A DNA stretch of 64,000 nt from Actinernus sp. WN-2022 (GCA_030867875.1 JAOWCC010001634.1:101163321-101227320), one strand, 5' to 3'. Numbered from the stretch's first letter, positions 35,041 to 44,577 are shown. Made by a program: numbers and translations. The notes: generated by a model not told the origin, from the sequence alone.

Positions 35041-35709
35041 TTACTCAAGCTTCAATACGAAACGTAGAGGCTGCTTGTTGAAGTCTATGAGATTGCCTTG
35101 CTCATCGCAAACTGTGAGGCGAATGTAGTTCCGTATCGTTCCTAGAGCTCGAATGGGTATGAGGGTTGGTGGAAAATAAGTTGTTTCACCAAAAACGTGT
35201 GATGTCGTTGTTAAAGTATGTAGGATTTTAGATGGCTTCCCATCAAGAAGTGAGAAATCTGAATCCACCACATCACAGTAGATATATATGTGATTAATAT
35301 CTTTTGGCACCAGGACGTATTTTCCTTTATTGATAGTCACATAATCCGTCACATCTTCATTTACTTCGATACTAAACAAATCGCAGACATTCTTAGTGAA
35401 CTGGATTGGTTTCTTGACCTTCATAAGCCAATATTTCCTAAATGAGTAGTCTATGAATTCCAAGTAACCAGCCTCAACTGCGGGATCGAAGTAGGTTATC
35501 AAAGTTTCTATCTTATAATGTCCCGGCTTAATTTCGTATGGAAATGTCAAACTATTGGGGGTAATCCACTTAAAGCCCCCTTTCTCAGCTAGGTTCCACC
35601 AATTATGACTAATAGTGACCTCAACTAGCGAAATATTATTGATAAGAATAGGGTTATCGAAGTAGACAGTATGGTCAGCCGTAGGACATGTGACATTTAA
35701 GATAACCAT
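35041..35709 (-). CDS. Putative penton-like minor capsid protein, 222 aa
   Basis: ATG at 35,709 opens a 222-residue frame of mostly beta-type sequence. Features are an N-terminal strand pattern (TVYFDNPILINNISLVEV), a PYEIKPGHYKIETLI segment around residues 57-71, and a C-terminal IRNYIRLTVCDEQGNLIDF segment near residue 190. That last pattern (xxIRLxVxDxxGxxIDF) is what I know from minor capsid/penton single-jelly-roll proteins of Polintons and adintoviruses. It would form capsid vertices together with the major capsid protein at 38,483. It shares a 49-bp AT-rich divergent spacer with the 552-residue gene on the other strand. The length fits a single jelly roll. A structural prediction would settle it. 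Confidence 0.55.
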   Translation of the reverse strand: MVILNVTCPTADHTVYFDNPILINNISLVEVTISHNWWNLAEKGGFKWITPNSLTFPYEIKPGHYKIETLITYFDPAVEAGYLEFIDYSFRKYWLMKVKKPIQFTKNVCDLFSIEVNEDVTDYVTINKGKYVLVPKDINHIYIYCDVVDSDFSLLDGKPSKILHTLTTTSHVFGETTYFPPTLIPIRALGTIRNYIRLTVCDEQGNLIDFNKQPLRFVLKLE

Positions 35710-35758
35710 TATATATTAAAGGTATAAACTATGGATATGTATAGCTTCAATAGTTACG
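35710..35758. promoter_or_regulatory. Divergent promoter, 49 bp
   Basis: The gap between the minus-strand penton-like gene and the plus-strand 552-residue gene holds tatatattaaa and tataaacta, TATA-like boxes usable in either direction. Confidence 0.45.
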
Positions 35759-37417
35759 ATGCCTTTTGTTGTGTCAGACGAAGATGATGGTCTATCTGCA
35801 GAGGACATAGCAGAGATTGCTAGGGGTGGACCAAGACTGTCGAAATCTGAGCAGATAGCGCTCCTTGCCGATGAAAATAAAAAGGTCGCAACGTTGAATG
35901 CCGATCTATTAGCGAAGTTTAAGAAACGATATCCATATGCAGATTTTCACCAGTTCTATGTATCAACGGATATAGACGGCCCTGGCAAATATTCAACTAG
36001 TATTTGGTTTCGAGATGGGAATAATGGTTATGTGGTTTATGGCGACGATGTCTCTAAGCTACCTACCACCATTCAAAAACGAATCGATAACGCATTGCGG
36101 GATGTGCATGATGGTTTTCCACATACATTAACACTAGATAAAAGTGTGAAATATCCTATTACGGCAGCCCCAGATACCGAAAAAGCACAAGATATAGATC
36201 TCATTAATCTATGGATATACGTCACACCAACAAAAAAGTTCAACGCAGGCGTTCCTAACATATTCAAGGAGACCGTTATAAAGCATATGACAGCAAATGA
36301 GTCCTACCATTGGTTACATGGTCCAGATTTCAAATATTGGCCTCAACAATTGAATTTCGCAACGTGGTGTGCGACTTCTGGATGTGGAGTGTCATTGTTT
36401 GATCCTATTTTCAAAACGTATCCTCCTATTGTTCAAGGACTACTACGATTTCACGTTTATTTCACAATACGAAGAATTCTACATGAACTTGGTGGTGCTC
36501 ATGGAGTTCCTCTACCTGGTGACTCTGCTTTCAAGCAAATGGATAACCTCTATAGCAAATCAGCTCTTGAGAAATTATGCATCGAATTTGGTATATCTCG
36601 AACACCAGATTTCCGATGGCACGGAGGTAGGAATAACGGATTAGGAGATATATTCCTTTTATACCCGGGTCCGACAGGATTCGTAAACGTCCATGGAGTC
36701 CGAAGCTATGACAAAGGTGCAACCACATGGCCTCAGAAATATAATTTATTTGCAGACCAAGGAGGTAAGGAGGATCAGGGTGATCTTGTGGCATTCATTC
36801 GGAACGATGAACATGAAGGAAAACAATACAATTGGTTTACACCACCAATCGGAAAGGGTTTAACTAATGCTGGATTAGGTAGATTGAATCGATCCGTCGA
36901 AGCTTTTGGATATTGCGTTCTAGCTGCTCAGAATGATCTTAACCAATCCATCATAGATAGTTTCAATGTCAAAGAAAAATTTGAGAGATTAGTCGAAGAC
37001 GCTATTCTCGAAAATGGTTTAGTGGTAAGCCATAACAACTATCTTACAGCTATACTACACACACACAAGAGATTAAACCTAGCAATAGCTATAGGAGTAC
37101 GATTACTACCAAGCAATCTTGAGTACTATCTCAGCAAGAAGGATGGTTATAAAAATCCAATCCCGAACGCCACAGAAGGTATGGTGTTAGGGAAAAACGA
37201 TATTAATACAGATGTTCTCGAAACCAAATCCCCACCAGATATGAAAGGGAAGAAACAAAAGAAACAATTACCACATCAAGTTCCACAACAATTACCACAA
37301 CAAGTTCCACAACGAGTTTCACATAGTATCTTACCGAATCCTACTCCACAACATGAGACCAATCTAGTGATGGTATCTATCGTAGGGGCTGGAATTGCGT
37401 GGGCGTTATTTCGCTAA
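35759..37417 (+). CDS. Conserved Polinton protein, 552 aa, C-terminal TM
   Basis: ATG at 35,759 begins an acidic N-terminus (FVVSDEDDGLSAEDIAEIAR). The middle has conserved-looking segments: WIYVTPT (about residue 151), ESYHWLHG near residue 181, the Cys-containing FATWCATSGCGVSLFDP near residue 199 and RILHELGGAHG. The tail is Pro/Gln-rich (about 507-525) and ends with a hydrophobic stretch of ~17 residues, VSIVGAGIAWALF. I know close relatives from cnidarian Polintons but no assigned function. The position among capsid genes and the C-terminal membrane anchor suggest a virion component. It ends in a convergent 4-bp overlap with the 347-residue gene. The open frame is intact. Confidence 0.8.
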   Translation: MPFVVSDEDDGLSAEDIAEIARGGPRLSKSEQIALLADENKKVATLNADLLAKFKKRYPYADFHQFYVSTDIDGPGKYSTSIWFRDGNNGYVVYGDDVSKLPTTIQKRIDNALRDVHDGFPHTLTLDKSVKYPITAAPDTEKAQDIDLINLWIYVTPTKKFNAGVPNIFKETVIKHMTANESYHWLHGPDFKYWPQQLNFATWCATSGCGVSLFDPIFKTYPPIVQGLLRFHVYFTIRRILHELGGAHGVPLPGDSAFKQMDNLYSKSALEKLCIEFGISRTPDFRWHGGRNNGLGDIFLLYPGPTGFVNVHGVRSYDKGATTWPQKYNLFADQGGKEDQGDLVAFIRNDEHEGKQYNWFTPPIGKGLTNAGLGRLNRSVEAFGYCVLAAQNDLNQSIIDSFNVKEKFERLVEDAILENGLVVSHNNYLTAILHTHKRLNLAIAIGVRLLPSNLEYYLSKKDGYKNPIPNATEGMVLGKNDINTDVLETKSPPDMKGKKQKKQLPHQVPQQLPQQVPQRVSHSILPNPTPQHETNLVMVSIVGAGIAWALFR

Positions 37418-38457
37418 CGTCGTTTGTATTGCTCTATTGTGATCACCACTATAGCTACGATAAATAACCAAACGTTCTCTGCTAATACTCCTAGAGCTTG
37501 ACCGGCCATAGTAAATATGAAATTCGCAATTGATCCAATCATTCCAGGTAGTATCTGTCCAAGTTTCTTTCCCATTTCCTTTAACAAATCACCTACCGTT
37601 TTTAATCCCTTCTTTACTGTATCTGCCACTTTGTCGATGCCATCTTTTACTGGTTTCGGTACGGTTTTCGATAGCCGGGAAACTATTACGCTAACGATAG
37701 CACCAATAGCAGTTACCACCGCAAGAACAGTCATTCCATACTTCCTGAAAATGTATTTAACCTTTTCACGTAGCGATATACGTTCTAGTATGGCTTCTTC
37801 TTGACGTTCAAGTAATTCTCTTGCCTTATGGATAAATGTTAATTCTGTCTTAGCTATTTCTTTCTGAGCGTCAGTCGATTCGGAGTCTTCAAGAATAGAT
37901 TCGTTATTTGCTTCCCGATCAGTGAGTTGTCGTTCTGCAAATATTACTTCATTAGCAGCCTCTTCATTATTTGGACCTAAAGCATCTTTGAGAGCTTTCC
38001 TCATCTTCACGCGTAATTTCCTATCATCATCATTACCGACGAATAGACGTTTAAAGGGTTCTTTACTTCCAAGTTCGCGAACGGTGATGTTTCCATCTAC
38101 TAAGGAGATTTCTATATTATGCCGAACACCAGCATCCGGATATTGCCCCTTTACTATGTCAACCAGCATTTCTTTTGCCGAATCTCGAATTGTTTGTTCG
38201 AATGTGAATCCTCGAAGTGGGTCACCTTCTATAGCGTAGTCATGCAAATTATCCATGGTAATTGTCTCACTACCTCCAGCTTCATCTTGATTGTCACTCA
38301 ATAAGTAAGCCACGTATCTTTCATTTGCTTCTCGTTCTCGTTGATCTTCTTCATCTCGCTGTCGTCGGTTTTCTTCATCTCGTTGTCGTTCTTCATATCT
38401 ATCGGTATTATCCTCAGGTCTCACATCAACGTCGACCCTATCTTCCATATTGAACAT
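37414..38457 (-). CDS. Polinton membrane protein, 347 aa
   Basis: Two start codons are possible, 38,457 (MFNMEDRV) or 38,448 (MEDRV). The N-terminal ~60 residues are very rich in Arg, Glu and Asp. A coiled-coil-like stretch lies around residues 195-235 (AKTELTFIHKARELLERQEE). Then come a hydrophobic segment of ~25 residues (MTVLAVVTAIGAIVSVIVS), a Lys-rich linker (VADTVKKGLKTVGDLLKEMG), a second hydrophobic segment (GSIANFIFTMAGQALGVL), and a third (WLFIVAIVVITI) before a basic end. This architecture recurs in cnidarian Polintons. No function is established; a virion membrane or penetration role is a guess. It shares a very short divergent spacer with the capsid gene. Confidence 0.8.
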   Translation of the reverse strand: MFNMEDRVDVDVRPEDNTDRYEERQRDEENRRQRDEEDQREREANERYVAYLLSDNQDEAGGSETITMDNLHDYAIEGDPLRGFTFEQTIRDSAKEMLVDIVKGQYPDAGVRHNIEISLVDGNITVRELGSKEPFKRLFVGNDDDRKLRVKMRKALKDALGPNNEEAANEVIFAERQLTDREANNESILEDSESTDAQKEIAKTELTFIHKARELLERQEEAILERISLREKVKYIFRKYGMTVLAVVTAIGAIVSVIVSRLSKTVPKPVKDGIDKVADTVKKGLKTVGDLLKEMGKKLGQILPGMIGSIANFIFTMAGQALGVLAENVWLFIVAIVVITIEQYKRR

Positions 38458-38482
38458 AACTATATATCATGGTATATTCAAC
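38458..38482. promoter_or_regulatory. 25-bp divergent promoter before the capsid gene
   Basis: Only 25 bp separate the 347-residue minus-strand gene from the capsid ATG at 38,483. The spacer contains actatatatcatggtatattc, with TATA-like boxes for both directions. Transcripts must start almost at the start codons or inside the opposite gene. Confidence 0.45.
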
Positions 38483-39718
38483 ATGATATCGTCGAAGTTA
38501 ATTTCTAAAGAAGCACTAAGAGTGCAACTCGCACTCAAAGCTCAACGAACCTTATATAGAAAAACTTTCACTCCATCATCTGCTAATCCAGGTGAGACGC
38601 TCTATGTGGAAGTTCCAACGATGGGAGAAGATATCGTATTAGTACCTGGTAGTTTAGCATTATTGGGTGATATCGTATTGTCTGGTGGACATGCTAATAA
38701 TCGAGTCGTTGCAAATGTTGGACGTTGCTTAGTTATACATCGAGTTTGTAAGATAGGAGCTGAAATAGTAGAAGACATTGCTCGATCGGATCTATTACAA
38801 ACATATTCCGATATCTATCTATCTACACAAGAGAGAGAATCGAGAGTACAACAAGGTATCCAATCAGATAACACAAATAAGCTACGATCTAAGGCTGGTG
38901 ATGCAGGTAATTCAGATGTTGGTGAGAATGCATTGTTAGCTGCATATGGTTCAAAATATAGAATTCCGTTAGACGTTGATATTCTTACACAACATGGAGT
39001 TCTATATCCACATGCATTAGAAGACACTATTTCATTCGAATTAACTCTAGCCCGTTCTATCGATATAATCGTTGGATCAGATTCGACAAAGATAGGTACG
39101 TACAAGCTTACCAACATCCAGTTAGAATACGAAGCAATCAAGAATGAAACGCTAGCTAGGAAGGCATTTCACGCATATGAAAAAGGTACTGCATTCCTAT
39201 ACGATCACGCAGTTCACTTTAAGACAGTACCTATCGCTAAAGCATCAGATACTTTGATATCTCAGAATATAAATGTTCCACGACGATCATTCGCTGGATT
39301 ACTCTTTCTATTCGTAGATCCTCCCACCGCCGGTTCACGAGATAGCGAAGCATTCGTAAATCCCGATATTTCAAAGATAGAGATAGACGTAAATGGAGTT
39401 CCAAATAGATTCTTTCCAGGAGGTATGTTAACACCAGATTTTTGGGAGTCCACAAAAGGATGGTTTGGTAAATCCAATACTTCTATGACTCCTACCAAAT
39501 TTTACAATAACAGATTTGCCATCCTAGTCGATTGTCGTACAGCAAAAGATTCCTCTGCTCATGGCGATGGAATGGCACAAACTGGTGGTGGAAAAGATAT
39601 CGATATTCGTATACATAGAACTTTAAAAGGAAGTGGAAACGTAAGCATGCATATCTATGTCCTTGCGGATGCTCAGCTTAAGATATTGAACAGATCTTTA
39701 CATAGTATAACATACTGA
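38483..39718 (+). CDS. Major capsid protein, double jelly roll (411 aa)
   Basis: The start is the ATG at 38,483 (MISSKLISKE); the longer frame to 38,450 would need TTG. Hallmarks of the Polinton/adintovirus double-jelly-roll capsid protein are YKLTNIQLEYEAI near residue 210, RRSFAGLLFLF near residue 270, a NPDISKIEIDVNGVPNRF segment near residue 298, HGDGMAQTGGGKDIDIRI near residue 365 and the terminal HIYVLADAQLKI. The 411 residues are within the smaller range for Polinton capsids. The protein would form the trimers of an icosahedral shell. The stop TGA overlaps the ATPase ATG by one base (TGATG), pointing to one transcription unit. The frame is open throughout. Confidence 0.88.
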   Translation: MISSKLISKEALRVQLALKAQRTLYRKTFTPSSANPGETLYVEVPTMGEDIVLVPGSLALLGDIVLSGGHANNRVVANVGRCLVIHRVCKIGAEIVEDIARSDLLQTYSDIYLSTQERESRVQQGIQSDNTNKLRSKAGDAGNSDVGENALLAAYGSKYRIPLDVDILTQHGVLYPHALEDTISFELTLARSIDIIVGSDSTKIGTYKLTNIQLEYEAIKNETLARKAFHAYEKGTAFLYDHAVHFKTVPIAKASDTLISQNINVPRRSFAGLLFLFVDPPTAGSRDSEAFVNPDISKIEIDVNGVPNRFFPGGMLTPDFWESTKGWFGKSNTSMTPTKFYNNRFAILVDCRTAKDSSAHGDGMAQTGGGKDIDIRIHRTLKGSGNVSMHIYVLADAQLKILNRSLHSITY

Positions 39719-39830
39719 TGGATTCCTTGGTAGAACACATCCCATTCAACTCACTCATAGTAGGTCCAACGAATTGCGGAAAGACTGCATTTCTCATAGA
39801 ACAACTTCGTGGACCATTTCGTGGTAACAT
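39718..39830 (+). pseudogene. Packaging ATPase, 5' part (interrupted)
   Basis: The ATG overlaps the capsid stop. The first ~37 residues include the Walker A motif GPTNCGKT (residues 16-23), typical of the FtsK/HerA-type genome-packaging ATPase of Polintons, adintoviruses and virophages. At 39,830/39,831 the gene meets a foreign insert beginning gaggagctta and the reading frame then stops within 14 codons. The rest of the gene resumes at 43,107 in the same phase, because the insert length (3,276 bp) is a multiple of three. The protein is therefore not made intact from this copy unless the insert is removed. Confidence 0.85.
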
Positions 39831-42800
39831 GAGGAGCTTAGCACAGGTCAGGATTTGGACTCCCCGCCGCTAGTGAACATTCAATGTTCACTTTTGCGCC
39901 ACAGGGACCGTAACATAACTCCCCTTAAGTATCTACCGATCGATTGATGAACAAGCTTATATGTCAATGCTCACACCAGGAGCATGAAAAGAAGTACTGC
40001 GGAGGTTATTATGGTTACTCTTTGTTGAATGATGAGATCAGTGGCGAGTTCATGCAGATAACCCTTTTAGAGAGTTAACTCTAAATGCTTCCCCACAAAA
40101 TTTTATGTATATATGTTCCCTATAATTATAGACATACACAAACAATTTAAATGCTTTAGAATTTGCTCGAATCCAATGAATAAATTCTGATAAATCATTT
40201 AATACTATCTTTCTATCGACAAACAACGTTTGGTTGCAAAGGACTGAATAAAATGGAATATAAATTCAAACCTACCACGTTTGACGAACTACTGACAAAC
40301 TGACGCCCAGCCTTTCTTTGTAAAAATGTGTCGCTATAAAGCGATGATGTCCCTGTCGGTTTCACGAGATTGTGGAAAAGGTCTAAATCCCGGCCTTTAT
40401 CAGCTAAACCAGTCTAACTTGCGATCGTGGTAGTATTGTCACAGGCAATCTATCTAGTCATCCCAGTGTTCGTAACACAGGCAATATATCTAGTCAACCC
40501 GGTGCTCTTAGCACAGGCAATCTATCTAGTCACCCCGGTGCTCTTAGCACAGGCAATTGCAATCTATCTAGTCACCCCAGTGCTCGTAACACAGGCAATC
40601 TATCTAGTCACCCCAGTGCTCGTAACACAGGCAATCTATCTAGTCACCCCAGTGCTCGTAACACAGGTAATCTATCTAGTCACCCCAGTGCTCTTAACAC
40701 AGGCAATCTATCTAGTCACCCCAGTGCTCTTAACACAGGTAATCTATCTAGTCACCCCAGTGCTCTTAACACAGGCAATCTATCTAGTCACCCCAGTGCT
40801 CCGCGTAACACAGGTAATCTATCTAGTCACCCCAGTGCTCTTAACACAGGTAATCTAGCTAGTCACCCCAGTGCTCTTAACACAGGTAATCTATCTAGTC
40901 ACCCCAGTGCTCTTAACACAGGCAATCTATCTAGTCACCCCAGTGCTCTTAACACAGGTAATCTATCTAGTCACCCCAGTGCTCGTAACACAGGCAATCT
41001 ATCTAGTCACCCCAGTGCTCTTAACACAGGTAATCTATCTAGTCACCCCAGTGCTCTTAACACAGGTAATCTATCTAGTAGTCACCCCAGTGCTCTTAAC
41101 ACAGGCAATCTATCTAGTCACCCCAGTGCTCGTAACACAGGCAATCTATCTAGTCACCCCAGTGCTCGTAACACAGGTAATCTATCTAGTCACCCCAGTG
41201 CTCTTAACACAGGCAATCTATCTAGTCACCCCAGTGCTCTTAACACAGGTAATCTATCTAGTCACCCCAGTGCTCTTAACACAGGCAATCTATCTAATCA
41301 CCCCAGTGCTCCGCGTAACACAGGTAATCTATCTAGTCACCCCAGTGCTCTTAACACAGGTAATCTAGCTAGTCACCCCAGTGCTCTTAACACAGGTAAT
41401 CTATCTAGTCACCCCAGTGCTCTTAACACAGGCAATCTATCTAGTCACCCCAGTGCTCTTAACACAGGTAATCTATCTAGTCACCCCAGTGCTCGTAACA
41501 CAGGCAATCTATCTAGTCACCCCAGTGCTCTTAACACAGGTAATCTATCTAGTCACCCCAGTGCTCTTAACACAGGTAATCTATCTAGTAGTCACCCCAG
41601 TGCTCTTAACACAGGCAATCTATCTAGTCACCCCAGTGCTCTTAACACAGGCAATCTATCTAGTCACCCCAGTGCTCTTAACACAGGCAATCTATCTAGT
41701 CACCCCAGTGCTCGTAACACAGGTAATCTATCTAGTCACCCCAGTGCTCTTAACACAGGTAATCTATAGCTAGTCACCCCAGTGCTCTTAACACAGGCAA
41801 TCTATCTAGTCACCCCAGTGCTCTTAACACAAGCAATCTATCTAGTCACCCCAGTGCTCGTAACACAGGCAATCTATCTAGTCACCCCAGTGCTCGTAAC
41901 ACAGGCAATCTATCTTGTTATACCGGTGCTCTGAATACAGGTAATTCTCCCTTTTTTTTCAAAAATCGATCGGCTCTTTATCGGATGAAGCAATGTATCG
42001 CTCAGAATAATGATGTTTTACTCCAACTCCACAGCTTCTGAACCATCACCTGACATGTTATAAAAATGATATGTTGGGTTCTACAATGGCAATATATAAA
42101 AACACAAATACACAAAATAGAGATACACATGCAATGACACATTATACTAAAATAAAATAAAAATATTATCTATGCATGATAGTACCTTTAGATGTACATG
42201 ATTGTTAAAGTTTGAGAGGAAATTAAAAAAGATTAAGTAAATTTGCATGGCTGAGGAAACATTTATAATCCCGACTGATGGTTTGTTCAACAGGCCGGTT
42301 GAAATCTACGTAACCACTTAATAATAAATAACTTCAAATTAAATCAATTGTAACCATTGACGCTAGCAGCGATGGGTGCTTTCGTTTCCTTTCTTTCTCC
42401 TAGTTAAAAGGACAGCTCGTTTACTAATACTTGAATGCGACGAGTCTTCAGGATTACCTTTTTCTCTGATTCACCCGCGATCACAGCGGACCGCGTGAGG
42501 TCGAAGGAGTTCATCGCGTCAATTAGTACTTGCTTAGTGAACTCGGATGAGGCCAAAAACCCTTGATATGATCCCAACAAGACTGCTGCTACTTTAGCAG
42601 CCCACAACAGAGTCCAAACAGAGTAATGGCGTACATGCTCTTCTTCAGTGTTTCTTCTTTCGGTCCAGAACTGATTCGAATGGAGCGCATTCACCACTGA
42701 TTTTCCCGCCACAAATCTGATACTTTCACTTGGAAAATCTCGTTCGAGAACTGTTCAAAAGCCTTGTTCTTGACAAATCTTCTCACTTTACAATCACAAT

Positions 42801-43106
42801 TGCTGTTTGACAGAGCGTACCACATCTTAAGTTTGCCAAGTGAAGCTCCAAAAACCATTTTAAGTGGAAAGGTCTCAGCGTCGCGTCACCATTATCGCAT
42901 GCATTTAGTGTCGACTGCTAGAATATCATTTCTGCCTCCAATTTCATCTCTCCACAGGAATCATACTTCCAAATTCTTCGAAAGTGTTTATGTTATATTA
43001 AATAAAGTGGTGACAACACTGAAACCACAAAATGTCAAAATCGTAATTCGATTTTGAGACGTCATAGTCTTCACGCTGAGAAATCCTAAGTCAGGTTAAG
43101 CTCCTC
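39831..43106. mobile_element. 3,276-bp insertion inside the ATPase gene
   Basis: The left end gaggagctta and the right end taagctcctc are perfect 10-bp inverted repeats. A further matching (c/t)aggattt lies 18 bp inward on both sides. A perfect palindrome agtgaacatt-c-aatgttcact sits near 39,872. The body holds a 36-bp minisatellite (40,438-41,946) and AT-rich non-coding DNA. Two ~100-codon frames (42,404-42,712 minus and 42,764-43,057 plus) show no family I know. No transposase was found and no clear target duplication is visible (flanks ggtaacat / tttcgatt), so the superfamily is unknown. It is probably a non-autonomous DNA element that landed in the Polinton. Confidence 0.75.
40438..41946. 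repeat. 36-bp minisatellite, ~42 copies
   Basis: The unit reads caatctatctagtcacccca gtgctcttaacacagg, 36 bp. Copies vary at a few sites (ggcaat/ggtaat, ctctt/ctcgt). Two marker variants (ccgcgtaac and the tagtagtcac expansion) recur 510 bp apart, for example 40,801 and 41,311, so a larger block was duplicated. The open frames across it (IYLVTPVLLTQ units) result from the 12-codon period. Similar internal minisatellites are known in non-autonomous transposons of marine invertebrates. Confidence 0.93.
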
Positions 43107-43620
43107 TTTCGATTATATAGTATTAATTTGTCCTACGTATGCCCACAACAAGACATATCATGGGTTTGCTAATCGAGATACGCATTTTTATGTCATGTCA
43201 CAATCTCAGGATGCTATCGATACCACATTAAATATTTGTGCAACCTTTTGGTCAGGTACCAATACATTATTGATTCTTGATGATTGTGCCGCATCAAAAG
43301 ATGTAAAACGAAGAACTGACAAACTAGTAGATTTAGCATTCTCTGCTCGACATATAGGACTATCTATTTGGGTACTATCCCAACAATTAACGAGTATATG
43401 TAAACCTTTTCGTGAGAACGTAGCTATCGTAGTAGCATTTCATACTGCATCGGTTATAGATGGAAAGAGGATATTTGAAGATTACGGAGGCTCACGAGAA
43501 TGTAATGAGTTACGAACGATACTTCGATCTCATAAGTTTGCTCGCATATGTTTCTGTTTGCGACATCCTTTTGCAGTAGTGTTAGAGATACCCGCACCTA
43601 TAACATATTATCATGGATGA
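43107..43620 (+). pseudogene. Packaging ATPase, 3' part (interrupted)
   Basis: The coding frame resumes immediately after the insert, at 43,108, with the family motif LICPTYAHNKTYHGF. The Walker B region TLLILDDCA lies at ~43,264-43,290 and an LSQQLTSIC sensor-like segment near 43,380. The frame stops at TGA 43,618-43,620. An ORF finder would start it artificially at an internal ATG (43,195). Order and motifs match the Polinton ATPase that pumps DNA into preformed capsids. Apart from the insertion I see no further lesion. The TGA overlaps the next ATG (ATGA), as expected in a compact unit. Confidence 0.85.
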
Positions 43621-44194
43621 ATACGTTAACTGAACTGGAAGGTGAGGATTTAACGGGTCCACCACCCAAATTGGAATTTTCAACGAATTGGAGGATATCG
43701 AAGAATATCGGGAAGTACTTAAGACCTTAGCTGTATTAGGTAAAACGAAAGAATGTCTAGGACAGAATTTCTCCCTAACAGACATAACTAAACTATCTGA
43801 GAAGGACGTAAAACGTTTACATAGTAGATACCAGGCCGTAGTAGCAAATCAAATAACAGCACACTTAGTAGATGGTGTACTACGTCAAGTTACTCGCGCA
43901 GTCTCATACGTAGCTACGCTCTCACACGTAGCTACACTAGACAACCAACAAGCACTGTTTAAGGATCTACAAGAAAACCAATTAGCCCGTCATCAGATAT
44001 CTATGGCGGCTGGTCGATTAGCACTTAAACACGGTCGATTTGTAGCTCTAGCTAGTGTCTTGTTCAATGTAGCTGATCACATAGTCATTCCTGGTACACC
44101 TATTGAACCTTCGCAAGTAACTACTATATCGAATCAAGATGGAGGAACAGACGGATCAGATAACTGCGAATCCACCGAAGACGACACCAACTAA
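43617..44194 (+). pseudogene. Conserved Polinton protein after ATPase, frameshifted
   Basis: The ATG at 43,617 overlaps the ATPase stop. The first ~22 residues (an acidic stretch, then GPPPKLEF) are in one frame, which ends at 43,730. From about 43,680 the homologous continuation (EEYREVLKTLAVLGKTKE ... FSLTDITKLSEKDVKRL) is in another frame to 44,194. A one- or two-base indel close to 43,670-43,685 (near an ATTTTC run) is likely. The middle is mainly helical with no membrane segment. I know similar proteins next to the ATPase in cnidarian Polintons but not their role. The C-terminal end overlaps the next gene by 56 bp. Confidence 0.65.
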
Positions 44195-44474
44195 AGTAAA
44201 AGATCCAAAGAGGGTTGCTGCTGGGAAAGCATTAGCACTAAGTAATAAACTTGCTAGAGAGGCTCAAAAGAGAGAGATTTCGCGTGAAAGTGAATTATCT
44301 AAGGAAATAGACGAAGATGAGTTACGTCAGGCACTGAAACGACTCGAAGCAATGAAAGAACCTCGTTTCTCTGACTACTATCGACCATCTAACGCACAGA
44401 AAACTGGTGAGTTGATCTATGTTGGTGGTGGAATGCTAGTCACTGGATACGCTATTAGTCGATATGCCTTTTAA
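44139..44474 (+). CDS. Small Polinton protein, 111 aa, C-terminal TM
   Basis: ATG at 44,139 lies inside the end of the previous gene in a different frame. The protein has a Thr/Pro-rich start, a Lys-rich KVKDPKRVAAGKALALSNK segment (about residues 19-37), a charged helix of about 45 residues, and a final hydrophobic stretch YVGGGMLVTGYAISRYAF likely to span a membrane. It recurs at this position in cnidarian Polintons with the KDPKRVAAGK signature. Function is unknown; a minor virion protein is possible. A strong A/T hairpin follows 35 bp after the stop. Confidence 0.7.
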   Translation: MEEQTDQITANPPKTTPTKVKDPKRVAAGKALALSNKLAREAQKREISRESELSKEIDEDELRQALKRLEAMKEPRFSDYYRPSNAQKTGELIYVGGGMLVTGYAISRYAF

Positions 44475-44507
44475 AAAAAACGAGAATTTTTACGATCGAC
44501 GAGATAC

Positions 44508-44577
44508 TAAAAAAGAAAAAAAGAATAAGAACTAGTTGGTTAGATAAGTTCTTATTCCTTTTTTTCTTTTTTTTTCT
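44508..44577. terminator. A/T-rich hairpin after the 111-residue gene
   Basis: The left arm aaaaagaaaaaaagaataagaact (~44,510-44,533) pairs with agttcttattcctttttttc (~44,547 on) around a 13-base loop, in the gap between the upstream gene cluster and the integrase gene. It has the same style as the hairpin at 32,356. Confidence 0.55.

Noticed and set aside
36369..36794. Small frames inside the 552-residue gene
   Set aside because: They are alternative-frame shadows of an intact, conserved-looking gene.
40427..41773. Long repetitive protein (IYLVTPVLLTQ units) encoded by the minisatellite
   Set aside because: The unit is 36 bp, so any stop-free frame stays open; stops and indels break it several times and no start or context supports a gene.
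42404..43057. Two ~100-codon frames inside the ATPase insert as a transposase
   Set aside because: Neither shows a catalytic motif or similarity that I can recognise; kept only as a remark under the insert.
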